A DNA stretch of 64,000 nt, taken from NCBI GenBank assembly GCA_023663505.1, contig JAMPHH010000007.1:1-64000 (forward strand). Reading direction: 5' to 3'. Shown here piece by piece: positions 1-9,492 of the stretch. A program made the translations under genes and the position numbers. The notes below the pieces were generated by a model. It saw nothing but the letters and a program-made list of their open reading frames with translations. It had not been told where the DNA came from and searched no databases. Origin of the DNA: Muribaculum sp. GTDB taxonomy: Bacteria; Bacillota; Clostridia; Lachnospirales; Lachnospiraceae. Within the stretch, counting starts at the first letter, position 1. Every line of letters starts with the position of its first letter.

Positions 1-85
1 AGCAGAAGTAATTTGTTATTGCCTGCCATGATGCCCAAATCATTATATAAATTGTGGCAATGATTAGTTGTACAAAATTTACTTT

Positions 86-766
86 CTATTTTATGGCACT
101 CGTGTCACATATCAGTTTAATCACACTCACCGCCTTCATGTCCGTCGTCTTGATATCTCCACCGAATCTGTGTGCCGCCTCTTTTATGAGTGCAGGGTTG
201 CCGACTAGTGTATATACTGCCTCAATTTCTTTTCGAAAAGCATTGGTTTTCTCGTTGCATTCTCGTACTTGAAAATTATGAATACAGTTTTTGATATAGG
301 TGACGTCCGCCGAGACATCCTTCATGAGGGCAGGTGCATTGAGCGGGGGGTACATGGTCTGTATTTTATTTTCAAGTGCCCTGATATTTTCCGGTGCCAA
401 AAAATTTTCAATAGCGTTTTCCAGAGTGGACAGGTCTGCGCGGCAACCTATATAATCATAGAGAAAGTGGCAGATTGTCCGAAAGTTTTTGTTTCCGGCA
501 CTTTTCTCATACAGCATCTGTACCAGATTGCCAGCCTTCTTAATGGGTGCGCCGAGAATGTACGCCGCCTCCTTCTGGGTGAGCGTGCCGTCCGAGAGTC
601 GCGTGTACAAGGTTGCTATTTCCCTCTGGAATGACTTGACAATGCCATCGTCATGTTCATGCATGAAAAAATAATCGGTCATCTCTCCCAAATCATACCA
701 GTCCAGACCAGAATCAAAATAATTTTTTAAAAAATAGTCGATTGCGTGGAAATCGTTTGGGTTCAC
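86..766 (-). CDS. hypothetical protein, mostly helical
   Basis: I do not recognise this family. The frame stays open up to 859, inside the 3' end of the next gene, but no good ribosome site supports that start. I prefer the GTG at 766, which gives about 227 residues beginning VNPNDFHAIDYF; an AAGGGAG lies about 13 bases upstream. The protein is predicted to be mainly alpha-helical and soluble, with no signal peptide or membrane segment. It lies 31 bases downstream of the membrane-anchored gene at 798-3323 and could be read from the same transcript. Function unknown. Confidence 0.55.
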   Translation of the reverse strand: MNPNDFHAIDYFLKNYFDSGLDWYDLGEMTDYFFMHEHDDGIVKSFQREIATLYTRLSDGTLTQKEAAYILGAPIKKAGNLVQMLYEKSAGNKNFRTICHFLYDYIGCRADLSTLENAIENFLAPENIRALENKIQTMYPPLNAPALMKDVSADVTYIKNCIHNFQVRECNEKTNAFRKEIEAVYTLVGNPALIKEAAHRFGGDIKTTDMKAVSVIKLICDTSAIK

Positions 767-797
767 CGTTTCATAACAACTCCCTTGCCTAATACCT

Positions 798-3323
798 TTA
801 CTTCCTAATATAAGTGACGAAATTATTCCCGTTCTCCCGGAAAATTTCCGTGGAATCATTGATTCCCCTCTTAGACAGCGTTCCCGTCACGGGGTCCATC
901 ACCACGACGTTAAACTCGTTGAACCCCGTGACCAAGACCGCATTCCCGTCATTTTGCAATGCCAGAACAGGAATATCCTGATTGACATAATATAACACGG
1001 CGTTCAATTCACAGCCCGTCAAATCCAGAATCTGTACGTCCTCAAGATTATTCTCCAGAATCTCCATCACGGTCTGTCCCTGCGCAAGCAGATAATCAGA
1101 GTTACGAATGATCCCCTCATACTTCAACATGCAATCCAGACACACTGCAAGGCTGTCCTTCTCCTCCGTGACGGAACTCTCCGTGATAGCCATAATCTGG
1201 TTCCTCACCGCTCGGTTGCCCTTCAGCCACACCAGATTGCCGTTTTGATTGACCACGACTCCCGAGATATCGTTTGCCAGACTGACTGCCTTCGCGGGAG
1301 AGCTGTATATCCCATCTACGCCGTATGCGCCATAGACAAAGTATTTGGTGACGTCACTCTCCGTCTCCAAGGGAAGCTCCCGCCCGCCCTCGAACACCAC
1401 CTCCTTGGGCGTCAATATCTGAATCGTCTTGCTGTCAATGGTCTTTCTGGTCTGGATCTGCACATAACGCTCATAGGTATCGATGCTCGGCGCAACGATC
1501 AGATATTTCCCGACCTCCGCCTCCACACTGTTCATAATATGATCCTGCGCTGCCTCCGAATAACTTCCGTTCTCGTCGCGCCGTACTCGATCTAAGGTAA
1601 TCTGATTATTCTCCACACTGCATTCCGTGATATACATTCCCTCCTGCTGATATTCCTTGAGGATCTTGCCGTCAGAGCTACAGATACACACCTTATACAT
1701 GGGAAAAAAGATTCTGCCCGAATTCTCTTGGAAGATATCCTCCTCCCTCGCCACGCCGAAGATGATATCCTCGCCCATAAAGCCCAACGGTCTGACCGCC
1801 TCCCCCGCCCTTGCGGTGATGACGCTCTGCACCCCGGTGTTGAGGTTGCGGACATTCAACTGGTTACAATGGTAATTGTCCTCACCCTCCTGCCAAACCA
1901 TGATACGGTTATTGTCGGAAACCTGAATGCTGTCGTCCTGCGTGATCTCCACCATGGGGTAATAGGTCTTCTCCCCCAGATTCACACAGTAAACCACGTC
2001 CTCGAGCATCAGATAAAGCTGCTGCTCCCTGTTCACATAAAGAAGCTGCTGTACCTGCGACCTCAGCACGGCATAATTCTTGTGATAAGGGATATAGACA
2101 TTCTCCTCGATCGTGTTCAGAGCGCTGTTATAAGAATAAATCTGAATCCCCACTTCTCCCTCGTGGCGTCCGCGGTTCATATAGCCAAATACCGCAAAAT
2201 TGACATTTCCCCCCTCTGTCACGTCCAAAATCTTAATCGAATGCCCATTATACATCGTGCGGGCGTCCATGTGTCCCTCGTCATAAAAGCTAAAGATCAC
2301 CGACAGCTTATTACTGTCCGCGTTATAGCTGTATAGCTGATTATCCACCTCAAAGACCACATTGTTGCCGTCCTCGCTCTCCATCATGGGAATATCCGTT
2401 CCCACGATACCCAGAAGGATCTTGTCATTGGCGTACATATGCTCCACGTCCGGCATCTGTGTCATAGTGCGCTCATAGTCCAGCAGATACATTCTCTCCG
2501 GGGTGTAGCGCACCCTGAAATGCTCCTGCGCGCGATAATAGGTTGTCGTGCCCGCACCGCTCCCCGCGACCATATAATCGACCAAGAAAGACGCCGTCTG
2601 CTCCCCGATCTCCGTGAGCCGTATCACCGGAGACGCAACCTCCTTAACCCCCAGATTCCCCCATGTGATCTGTTTAAAGCTGCTGTGTATATTGACCTTG
2701 TGAAAGGACTGGTTATCCTCAAGCTGGGCATTCGTCTCCAAATACTTGGTTAATTCCTTCGCCGCTTCCTTGTCATACAGCCTCTCATGAAAATCCTTCA
2801 CAAACGCCAGCTTCTCATCTGCGTACAGCTTCTCACTCCATATGACACGAGTGTAATAATAGACCTGTGTGCTCTCGTCGAGGGTCAATATCAAGACCAA
2901 CGCGTACTCCGTGTCCCTCTCAAGCAAGTCCTTCAGTGCGATATCTGCATAGACAGCGCCCTTCTCCACGCGATAATCCGTTATGTCCGTTTTCTCCACC
3001 AGACGTTCGCCGTCAATGCTGCGCACCTCCATTGACATTCCTGTCATATTCCTCCCATAGGTGTCCACCCTGACAGACTGACTCCTGTCCTCGCGCAAAA
3101 CTGTCACGGTATCACGTTCAAACGCCGTGTCCATCACGGACATATAGCCATGAAGCTCATTATAATACTCGCCGGACCTGTCCATCAGGATCACAGGCAG
3201 CGAGGCGTCCGCCATCTCCATGGTCATATTGTTGTGACCCTTATTCATAATCCTTGCCGACGTCACCAGAGCGACAAGAAATACTGACAGAAGCACTGCC
3301 AGCTTAATCAATGATTTTTTCAT
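798..3323 (-). CDS. membrane-anchored extracellular protein with C39-peptidase-like C-terminus
   Basis: The 841-residue product starts with a short basic end and one hydrophobic segment (about residues 7-23), so most of it should lie outside the membrane. The long middle part is rich in short beta-strand-like repeats (YSYNADSNKL, YSYNSALNTI) and may form a propeller; this is inference. The last 110 residues resemble the papain-like Peptidase_C39_2 fold: a helix (SLAVCLDCMLKYEGI), then DIPVLALQNDGNAVLVTGF and MDPVTG. In active members a His sits where Asn occurs in GNAVLVTG, and the CGP box is absent, so the domain is probably not catalytic. The start overlaps the stop of the upstream methyltransferase gene by 4 bases, which implies one operon. 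Confidence 0.7.
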   Translation of the reverse strand: MKKSLIKLAVLLSVFLVALVTSARIMNKGHNNMTMEMADASLPVILMDRSGEYYNELHGYMSVMDTAFERDTVTVLREDRSQSVRVDTYGRNMTGMSMEVRSIDGERLVEKTDITDYRVEKGAVYADIALKDLLERDTEYALVLILTLDESTQVYYYTRVIWSEKLYADEKLAFVKDFHERLYDKEAAKELTKYLETNAQLEDNQSFHKVNIHSSFKQITWGNLGVKEVASPVIRLTEIGEQTASFLVDYMVAGSGAGTTTYYRAQEHFRVRYTPERMYLLDYERTMTQMPDVEHMYANDKILLGIVGTDIPMMESEDGNNVVFEVDNQLYSYNADSNKLSVIFSFYDEGHMDARTMYNGHSIKILDVTEGGNVNFAVFGYMNRGRHEGEVGIQIYSYNSALNTIEENVYIPYHKNYAVLRSQVQQLLYVNREQQLYLMLEDVVYCVNLGEKTYYPMVEITQDDSIQVSDNNRIMVWQEGEDNYHCNQLNVRNLNTGVQSVITARAGEAVRPLGFMGEDIIFGVAREEDIFQENSGRIFFPMYKVCICSSDGKILKEYQQEGMYITECSVENNQITLDRVRRDENGSYSEAAQDHIMNSVEAEVGKYLIVAPSIDTYERYVQIQTRKTIDSKTIQILTPKEVVFEGGRELPLETESDVTKYFVYGAYGVDGIYSSPAKAVSLANDISGVVVNQNGNLVWLKGNRAVRNQIMAITESSVTEEKDSLAVCLDCMLKYEGIIRNSDYLLAQGQTVMEILENNLEDVQILDLTGCELNAVLYYVNQDIPVLALQNDGNAVLVTGFNEFNVVVMDPVTGTLSKRGINDSTEIFRENGNNFVTYIRK

Positions 3324-4534
3324 TTTAACAATTGCTCCAATGTGGGTGATACATTCAGAAGGTCCGTGACCTCCTGAATGTCCGAGCGTTCCGCTCTCCT
3401 TTTCATGCCCGTTTCATTCTTCTTCACAGCGCGTATCATCAGATTCTTGGGGGTATGCTCCATATCAATGAACTCCAAAATCTGTGTGTCATACCCCTGC
3501 TGCTCCAAAAGATTCGCGCGCAGCGCATCTGTCACCAAGGCAGCCATACGCTCCTTGATCAGTCCGTATTTCAAAATCGGCTGCAATGTCTCGCAGCGCA
3601 TCTGTCCGTTCAACTCATGCTGACAGCAGGGCACAGCCATGATCACCCGCGCGCCCCATCGCACAGCCTTTTCCAACGCATAATCCGTTGCCTTATCACA
3701 TGCATGGAGACTCACCACCATGTCCGCCTGCTCCGCCCCGTCATAGGTACTGATATCCCCACGTTCAAAGGAGAGTCCACGATAATCCAAGCTCTGCGCA
3801 AGGCGGTTGCAGTGCTCGATCACCTCTTGCTTCAGGTCCAGTCCCGTGACCATGATATCGCGCCCCTGCAGCTCATGCAGATAATAGTACATCGCAAAGG
3901 TCAGATAAGATTTGCCGCATCCAAAGTCTATAATACGAATTGTCCTGTCTGCGGGAAGCTCGTCCAACACATCTTCTATAAATTCCAGATAACGGTTGAT
4001 CTGTCGGAACTTATCATATTTTGCCTTGACCACCCTGCCGTCAGGCGTTTGCACACCCAAGCCCACCAGAAAGTCCACCGGAGTGCCGTCCATGAGGATA
4101 TATTGCTTGGCGCGGTCATGGGAGAGTACAGATGCCTTCTCCCGCGCCGCGGTATTTCTCTCTGTACTCCTGCGGGTTTTCACGCTAAGCTTCCCCTTTT
4201 TGCTGACAAGCACCGTTGCCCGCAGCTTGTCCCCCGCGAACTCACCCTGCTTGAACAGGCGGTTCAGATAGTCTGTGATGCGCTTCTTGATCGTATCTCT
4301 GTCACAGTTCTCGTGAAAGACCTGTGTGCCGCGGTACATCGTCTCCTGAAAGACCAGCTCCCCCTTCAACAGCACAGGGCGCACTTTGACCTTGGTGCCC
4401 TGTGCCTCGTCACGGGTATTACTCAGCACGATCTGCTGTAAATCTATATTCAAGATTTCCTCTAATAGTCCATTTAATTCATCCAAATATTCTTCCTCGT
4501 CTGCCCCCGTGCCTGCGCTTATATATCTCATCAC
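3320..4534 (-). CDS. class I SAM-dependent methyltransferase (Methyltransf_32-like)
   Basis: This 404-residue protein has an N-terminal domain of about 150 residues followed by a Rossmann methyltransferase core. Visible motifs are DFGCGKSYLTFAMYYYL (SAM-binding loop), GLDLKQEVIEHC (acidic loop residue), SLHACDKATD and VPCCQHEL. The last two are typical of the METTL25/Trm13-like group (PF13679). Substrate unknown; RNA is plausible from the family but not shown here. It overlaps both neighbours, 4 bases with the membrane protein downstream and 56 bases with the small gene upstream, so the three genes appear to be co-transcribed. Confidence 0.8.
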   Translation of the reverse strand: MMRYISAGTGADEEEYLDELNGLLEEILNIDLQQIVLSNTRDEAQGTKVKVRPVLLKGELVFQETMYRGTQVFHENCDRDTIKKRITDYLNRLFKQGEFAGDKLRATVLVSKKGKLSVKTRRSTERNTAAREKASVLSHDRAKQYILMDGTPVDFLVGLGVQTPDGRVVKAKYDKFRQINRYLEFIEDVLDELPADRTIRIIDFGCGKSYLTFAMYYYLHELQGRDIMVTGLDLKQEVIEHCNRLAQSLDYRGLSFERGDISTYDGAEQADMVVSLHACDKATDYALEKAVRWGARVIMAVPCCQHELNGQMRCETLQPILKYGLIKERMAALVTDALRANLLEQQGYDTQILEFIDMEHTPKNLMIRAVKKNETGMKRRAERSDIQEVTDLLNVSPTLEQLLK

Positions 4535-4934
4535 ACAGAAGCACCTGAATCAATCCCTCGAGCCACTTCCATTTCTCCAAGGGAAGGCTGCCCTCCTCTT
4601 GGACACTACCTTCCTCCTGAGTCCCCTGCTTCTCTGGCAGCTCCTTCTCCTCGTTCTGCAATATTTTTATGATGCTCTCCACCATTCTCCTCAGACTTCC
4701 ATAATCGGGATACTCATCATATATCATACTGCCCTCATAATCCATTTTGTCCAATATTTCCGCCACTCTGCGCTGATAACGCTTCACCTCGTTCGGGTAT
4801 ACCTGCTGCAGATATTCCATGTCCTGCACAAGCGCCCTCTCCTGCGCTCCCCCCTGATAGCCGGGATAGGTCATATAAAAGGGCAGAGGAACCGAGGTCG
4901 GGAATTTGTGGAACATTTTTGGTGCCAAATCCAT
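4479..4934 (-). CDS. hypothetical protein, 151 aa
   Basis: A soluble protein with no family I recognise. It starts MDLAPKMFHKFP at an ATG preceded by GAGG eight bases upstream. The middle is rich in charged residues and probably helical; a Glu/Gln-rich linker (around residues 95-115) precedes a basic C-terminus. Its end overlaps the start of the methyltransferase gene by 56 bases, so translation is probably coupled. It begins just after the terminator-like hairpin at 5030-5071 that closes the ATP synthase operon. Confidence 0.6.
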   Translation of the reverse strand: MDLAPKMFHKFPTSVPLPFYMTYPGYQGGAQERALVQDMEYLQQVYPNEVKRYQRRVAEILDKMDYEGSMIYDEYPDYGSLRRMVESIIKILQNEEKELPEKQGTQEEGSVQEEGSLPLEKWKWLEGLIQVLLCDEIYKRRHGGRRGRIFG

Positions 4935-5029
4935 ATGCAGTGCCTCTTTGACGTTTTCTATAAAATATGCACCGCACCCGCTTTGTGTGCCAGACCGCAG
5001 CCATTCGTCTCATTGTCCACGGTATGAAC

Positions 5030-5071
5030 AAAGCTCTCTGGCGAAGTACCATCGCCTCGCCGGAGAGCTTT
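5030..5071 (-). terminator. terminator-like hairpin after atpC
   Basis: Two 15-base arms (5030-5044 and 5057-5071) pair with one mismatch and end in AAAGCTCTC/GAGAGCTTT. The hairpin starts about 10 bases past the atpC stop. The trailing T run is short, so termination strength is uncertain. Confidence 0.6.
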
Positions 5072-5080
5072 GTCTGCTTA

Positions 5081-5485
5081 TTATTTTAATACCTCTATTC
5101 TTGCCATTGCCCGCAGAAGCGCTGTCTCTGCCCGCATGATATCTGTCTCGGGGGTCTTGCTTGTAAGACGCTCCTTGGCGCGGTTCATGGCCTCCTCCGC
5201 GCGATGCTCATCAATCTCCTCCGGCCATTCAATAATCTCGGCCAGAATAGTGATGCCCTCCGGCAAAATCTCCGCGAATCCGGCATGGAGAGCAGCTTCC
5301 TTCTCTCCCTCCTTCTCGGTGATCACCAGAATACCGGGCTTAACGATGACCGTCAGGGGAATATGTCCCGGCAGCACGCCTATTTCGCCCTCTGTGGTGT
5401 TGAACTCCACCATATCCACATCGCCTTCATAGAACAGCCTTTCCGGTGTGATGACGCGCAGATAAAAATTTTGATTGTCTGCCAT
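5081..5485 (-). CDS. atpC: F1 ATP synthase epsilon subunit
   Basis: Epsilon is the central-stalk subunit that couples rotation and modulates hydrolysis. The 134-residue product begins MADNQNFYLRVITPERLFYE, typical of the N-terminal beta-sandwich, with GVLPGHIPL in the conserved place, followed by a two-helix C-terminal domain (EAMNRAKERL and RAETALLRAMAR). I chose the ATG at 5485 because AAAGGA lies eight bases upstream; the in-frame extension to 5548 runs back into atpD and has no family support. Last gene of the atp operon, 19 bases after atpD. Confidence 0.95.
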   Translation of the reverse strand: MADNQNFYLRVITPERLFYEGDVDMVEFNTTEGEIGVLPGHIPLTVIVKPGILVITEKEGEKEAALHAGFAEILPEGITILAEIIEWPEEIDEHRAEEAMNRAKERLTSKTPETDIMRAETALLRAMARIEVLK

Positions 5486-5504
5486 ATTCTCGGTCCTTTC
5501 CCTC

Positions 5505-6899
5505 TTACTTCTGTACCTTGGCCAGTACGTCGTCAATGCTGCCGGCATTCAGGAAATAGCTCTCGGGGATATCATCATGCTTGCCTTCCAAAATCTCCTT
5601 GAAGCCGCGGATCGTCTCGTTGATAGGAACGTATTTTCCTTCCAATCCGGTAAACTGTCCCGCCACGAAGAACGGCTGTGAAAGGAATCTCTGCACCTTA
5701 CGTGCACGGGAAACCACCAGCTTATCCTCCTCGGAAAGCTCGTCCATACCCAAGATGGCGATGATATCCTGCAGCTCCTTATAACGCTGCAAAATCTCCT
5801 GTACGCCGCGGGCCGTCTTGTAATGCTCCTCACCCAAGATTCTCGGGTCCAAAATACGGGAGGTGGACTCCAACGGGTCAACCGCCGGATAAATACCAAG
5901 CTCCACGATGGAACGAGAAAGCACGGTCGTCGCGTCCAAATGCGCAAACGTGGTTGCAGGCGCAGGGTCCGTCAAGTCGTCCGCAGGCACGTAGACAGCC
6001 TGCACGGAGGTGATGGAACCGTTCTTGGTGGAAGTGATACGCTCCTGAAGTGCGCCCATCTCTGTCTGCAGGGTAGGCTGATAACCCACCGCGGAGGGCA
6101 TACGTCCAAGCAGCGCGGACACCTCGGAACCCGCCTGTGTGAAACGGAAAATATTGTCGATGAAAAGCAGCACGTCCTTACCACCCTTGTCACGGAAATA
6201 CTCCGCCATGGTAAGTCCTGTAAGACCAACCCTCATTCTGGCCCCGGGGGGCTCGTTCATCTGACCGAACACCATGGTGGTCTTGTCGATAACGCCTGAC
6301 TCCATCATCTCATGGTAAAGGTCATTACCCTCACGGGTACGCTCGCCCACGCCTGTGAATACAGAATATCCGCCGTGCTCTGTGGCAATGTTACGGATCA
6401 GCTCCTGAATCAACACTGTCTTACCTACACCGGCACCTCCGAACAGTCCGATCTTACCACCCTTCTGATAAGGGCAAAGCAAGTCAACGACCTTGATACC
6501 CGTCTCCAAAAGCTCCGTCTCCGTGGACTGCTCCGCAAACTGAGGAGCGGGTCTGTGAATGGGCTCATAGGTCACGCCCTCCGGAGCAGGCTTGTTATCG
6601 ATCGGCTGACCCAACACGTTAAAGATTCTGCCCAAGGTATTCTCACCTACCGGCACGGAAATGGGAGCGCCTGTCGCGATCGCGTCCATTCCTCTCACCA
6701 GTCCATCGGTGGTACCCATGGCAATACATCTTACGGTATCATCACCCAAATGCTGAGAAACCTCCACGGTCAATTCCCCGCCATCCTTGATGGGAATCCG
6801 AATCGCTTCGTTGATCTCCGGCAGCTTTCCCTCATCGAAGCGCACATCTAAAACGGCTCCGATGACCTGAGTGATCTTACCTCTATTCTCTCCTGCCAT
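5505..6899 (-). CDS. atpD: F1 ATP synthase beta subunit (catalytic)
   Basis: Catalytic subunit of F1. The Walker A loop GGAGVGKTVLI, the catalytic Glu in GVGERTREGND, the DELSEEDK segment and Walker B LLFIDNIFRF are all visible. Length is 464 residues, normal for bacteria. The ATG at 6899 (MAGENRGKITQV) follows GAGGT by five bases and is preferred to an upstream in-frame start at 6920. The gap to atpG is unusually long for this operon, about 150 bases, and contains a double-hairpin element. Confidence 0.98.
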   Translation of the reverse strand: MAGENRGKITQVIGAVLDVRFDEGKLPEINEAIRIPIKDGGELTVEVSQHLGDDTVRCIAMGTTDGLVRGMDAIATGAPISVPVGENTLGRIFNVLGQPIDNKPAPEGVTYEPIHRPAPQFAEQSTETELLETGIKVVDLLCPYQKGGKIGLFGGAGVGKTVLIQELIRNIATEHGGYSVFTGVGERTREGNDLYHEMMESGVIDKTTMVFGQMNEPPGARMRVGLTGLTMAEYFRDKGGKDVLLFIDNIFRFTQAGSEVSALLGRMPSAVGYQPTLQTEMGALQERITSTKNGSITSVQAVYVPADDLTDPAPATTFAHLDATTVLSRSIVELGIYPAVDPLESTSRILDPRILGEEHYKTARGVQEILQRYKELQDIIAILGMDELSEEDKLVVSRARKVQRFLSQPFFVAGQFTGLEGKYVPINETIRGFKEILEGKHDDIPESYFLNAGSIDDVLAKVQK

Positions 6900-6966
6900 T
6901 TCTACCTCTTTCCTGCACAAATTTCGTGCATATTTGTTCTACTTTACAAATGCTGTTCACCCTAGG

Positions 6967-7049
6967 GAAGAATCGCTCCGCGATTCTTCCGGACAAAACA
7001 TAGAATTTCTTTGCGCGCGTCCTATGCGCTTAGAAATTCTTTTTGTCCT
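6967..7049. repeat. double-hairpin element between atpG and atpD
   Basis: Read on the minus strand, a long hairpin with outer arms GGACAAAA/TTTTGTCC and inner arms AGAATTTCT/AGAAATTCT is followed by a perfect 11-bp hairpin (GGAAGAATCGC, 3-base loop). The same two-part design with nearly the same second hairpin occurs between dnaK and dnaJ at 49175-49259. No T run follows, so it is not an ordinary terminator. Confidence 0.75.
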
Positions 7050-7908
7050 ATCCTAACGCTTCCGCACCTGCAATAATCTCTGTCAGCTCCTGTGTAATGG
7101 AGCCCTGTCTTGCTCTGTTATATTTCAGCGCCAAATCACTTATCATTTCCTCGGCATTGCTGGTCGCATTGTCCATAGCCTGCATACGGGCGCCATTCTC
7201 GCTGGCTACCGCCTCCATCATGGCTCCGTAGATGAGACTGGTGATGTATTTCGGTATGATCATATCCAACGCCTCAACATCCTCAGGCTCAAAGTTCATG
7301 ATTGCCCCTGCCTCGCTGCTGTTCTCCTCAAGCTCTCCTCTGTCAACAGGCAAAAGACGCAAGAGCTTCGGCTCATGGCTCACTGTATTTTTGAAAGAGG
7401 TGTAGGCGAGATAAATCTCACCGATCTCACCCTTGGCAAAGGAATCCAAAAGTCTCTGTGACAGCTGCATTGCATCGGCGTATGCGGGCTCCTCAATGAT
7501 CTCGGGAAGCGTCTCCTTGATCTCGTAGCCATAGCGGGCAAAAGCCTCGCGGCCCTTATTACCCACGGCATAGATCAGAAGGTCTTCCTTGCGGAGAATC
7601 TCGCTTCTGGTGACAAGCTTCACAACATTAGAGTTGTAGCCGCCCGCCAGACCACGGTTGGAGGTGATCACGATCACCGCCTTCTTCTGGGACTCACCCG
7701 GCATGAGATATCTGTGCTCCACATGACCCACACGGGACAAAATACTGTTCACAGTGTCAAACATACAGTTAAAATATACCTTGGAGCGCTCTGCACTTGC
7801 TCTGGCACGCTGCAGCTTTACCGTGGACACCAGTTTCATAGCCTTTGTAATCTGCTGTGTACCCTGAATACTGGTTTTGCGGCGCTTTATATCACGCATT
7901 GATGCCAT
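7048..7908 (-). CDS. atpG: F1 ATP synthase gamma subunit
   Basis: The gamma subunit is the rotor shaft inside the alpha3beta3 ring. The 286-residue product shows the family ends: MRDIKRRKTSIQGTQQITKAMKLVS at the N-terminus (residues 4 on) and the C-terminal NARQ-like helix with ALKYNRARQGSITQELTEI. The ITSNRGLAGGYNSNV segment is also typical. Normal length; lies 48 bases after atpA. Confidence 0.97.
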   Translation of the reverse strand: MASMRDIKRRKTSIQGTQQITKAMKLVSTVKLQRARASAERSKVYFNCMFDTVNSILSRVGHVEHRYLMPGESQKKAVIVITSNRGLAGGYNSNVVKLVTRSEILRKEDLLIYAVGNKGREAFARYGYEIKETLPEIIEEPAYADAMQLSQRLLDSFAKGEIGEIYLAYTSFKNTVSHEPKLLRLLPVDRGELEENSSEAGAIMNFEPEDVEALDMIIPKYITSLIYGAMMEAVASENGARMQAMDNATSNAEEMISDLALKYNRARQGSITQELTEIIAGAEALG

Positions 7909-7956
7909 AAACTACTCCTATCTGCCGCCTTGTACGGCAACAGTGATCCAACCGAA

Positions 7957-9465
7957 TTACTTGTTGAATCCCTGTTTAAACTCTTCAATCGCCTTCTTGA
8001 GCGTATCCTCGATCTCGTCAGATATCACCTTTGTCTCGGCAATGCTGCGGGGAACCTCGGGATATTTGGTGTCAAGGTACTCAAAGAATTCCTTCTCGAA
8101 TCTGATAATGTCCTCAACAGCGATATCCAACAGATACTTCCTCGTCACTGCATAGATAATGATAACCTGATACTGCACGGGCATAGGCTGATACTGGGGC
8201 TGCTTCAACACTTCCTTGATACGCTCGCCCTGCGCCAGCTTCTCCTTGGTGTCAGCGTCAAGCTCTGAGCCGAACTGTGCAAAGGAGGCAAGCTCTCTAT
8301 ACTGCGCAAGCTCTGTACGAATAGGAGCCGCAATCTTCTTCATAGCCTTGATCTGCGCCGCACCACCTACACGGGATACAGAAAGTCCTGCATTGATAGC
8401 AGGGCGGAAACCGGAGTTAAACATCTCGGTCTCCAGATAGATCTGTCCGTCAGTGATAGAGATCACGTTTGTAGGAATGTATGCGGATACGTCGCCCGCC
8501 TGTGTCTCAATGATGGGAAGTGCGGTAAGAGAGCCCCCGCCGTACTCCTCGCTCATTCTCGCTGCACGCTCCAACAGTCTGGAATGCAGATAGAACACGT
8601 CGCCGGGATATGCCTCACGCCCGGGGGGACGACGAAGCAGCAGGGAGAGTGTACGGTAAGCGGTTGCATGCTTACTCAAGTCATCATAGATCACCAGCAC
8701 ATCCTCGCCGTTCTCCATCCACTCCTCACCGATCGCACATCCGGAATAGGGAGCGATATACTGCAGGGGAGCAAGGTCGCTGGCGGTAGATACCACTACC
8801 GTGGTGTAAGCCATCGCGCCATACTGCTCCAAGGTCTTTACAATGTTGGCAACGGTAGAAGCCTTCTGACCGATCGCCACATAGATACATTTTACGTTCT
8901 GTCCTTTTTGATTGATAATGGTATCAATCGCGATTGCCGTCTTACCTGTCTGACGGTCACCGATAATAAGCTCACGCTGGCCCCTTCCGATGGGAACCAT
9001 AGAGTCAATTGCCTTAATACCAGTCTGTAAAGGAGTGTCCACGCTCTTTCTGGTGATAACGCCGCTTGCCACGCGCTCAATCTTGCGGAATTTATCCGTC
9101 TGCACCGGTCCCTTGCCGTCGATCGGCTGACCAAGTGAATTCACCACGCGCCCGAGCAGGGCGTCACCTACGGGAACCTCAACCACGCGGCCGGTAGTCT
9201 TCACAATATCACCCTCGTTGATATTGTGCGCGCTGCCCAGAAGAACCGCACCTACGTTGTCTTCCTCTAAGTTCAGCACCATGCCGTACACCTCGCCGGG
9301 GAATTCCAGAAGTTCTCCCTGCATGGCATTTTCCAGACCATGCACGCGGGCGATACCGTCCGCAACCTGAATAACAGTGCCTACATCAGACACTTCCAAG
9401 GTGGAGGCGTATCTCTGAATCTGCTCCTTAATTACAGAACTTATTTCTTCCGGTTTCAAATTCAT
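7957..9465 (-). CDS. atpA: F1 ATP synthase alpha subunit
   Basis: Non-catalytic nucleotide-binding subunit of F1. GDRQTGKTAIA (Walker A), VLVIYDDLSKHA and LLLRRPPGREAYPGDVFYLH are diagnostic. I start it at the ATG at 9465 (MNLKPEEISSVIKEQ) because relatives begin in this way. A GTG at 9477 is possible: GGAGG lies four bases before it but 16 before the ATG. 502 or 506 residues, both normal. Confidence 0.96.
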   Translation of the reverse strand: MNLKPEEISSVIKEQIQRYASTLEVSDVGTVIQVADGIARVHGLENAMQGELLEFPGEVYGMVLNLEEDNVGAVLLGSAHNINEGDIVKTTGRVVEVPVGDALLGRVVNSLGQPIDGKGPVQTDKFRKIERVASGVITRKSVDTPLQTGIKAIDSMVPIGRGQRELIIGDRQTGKTAIAIDTIINQKGQNVKCIYVAIGQKASTVANIVKTLEQYGAMAYTTVVVSTASDLAPLQYIAPYSGCAIGEEWMENGEDVLVIYDDLSKHATAYRTLSLLLRRPPGREAYPGDVFYLHSRLLERAARMSEEYGGGSLTALPIIETQAGDVSAYIPTNVISITDGQIYLETEMFNSGFRPAINAGLSVSRVGGAAQIKAMKKIAAPIRTELAQYRELASFAQFGSELDADTKEKLAQGERIKEVLKQPQYQPMPVQYQVIIIYAVTRKYLLDIAVEDIIRFEKEFFEYLDTKYPEVPRSIAETKVISDEIEDTLKKAIEEFKQGFNK

Positions 9466-9492
9466 GTTCTGTAGCACCTTTCCTCCAGCTCA

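Noticed and set aside
5823..6299. Long plus-strand open frames opposite atpD, dnaK, glpK and other GC-rich genes
   Set aside because: They are antisense shadows of well-supported genes with no recognisable domains or ribosome sites.
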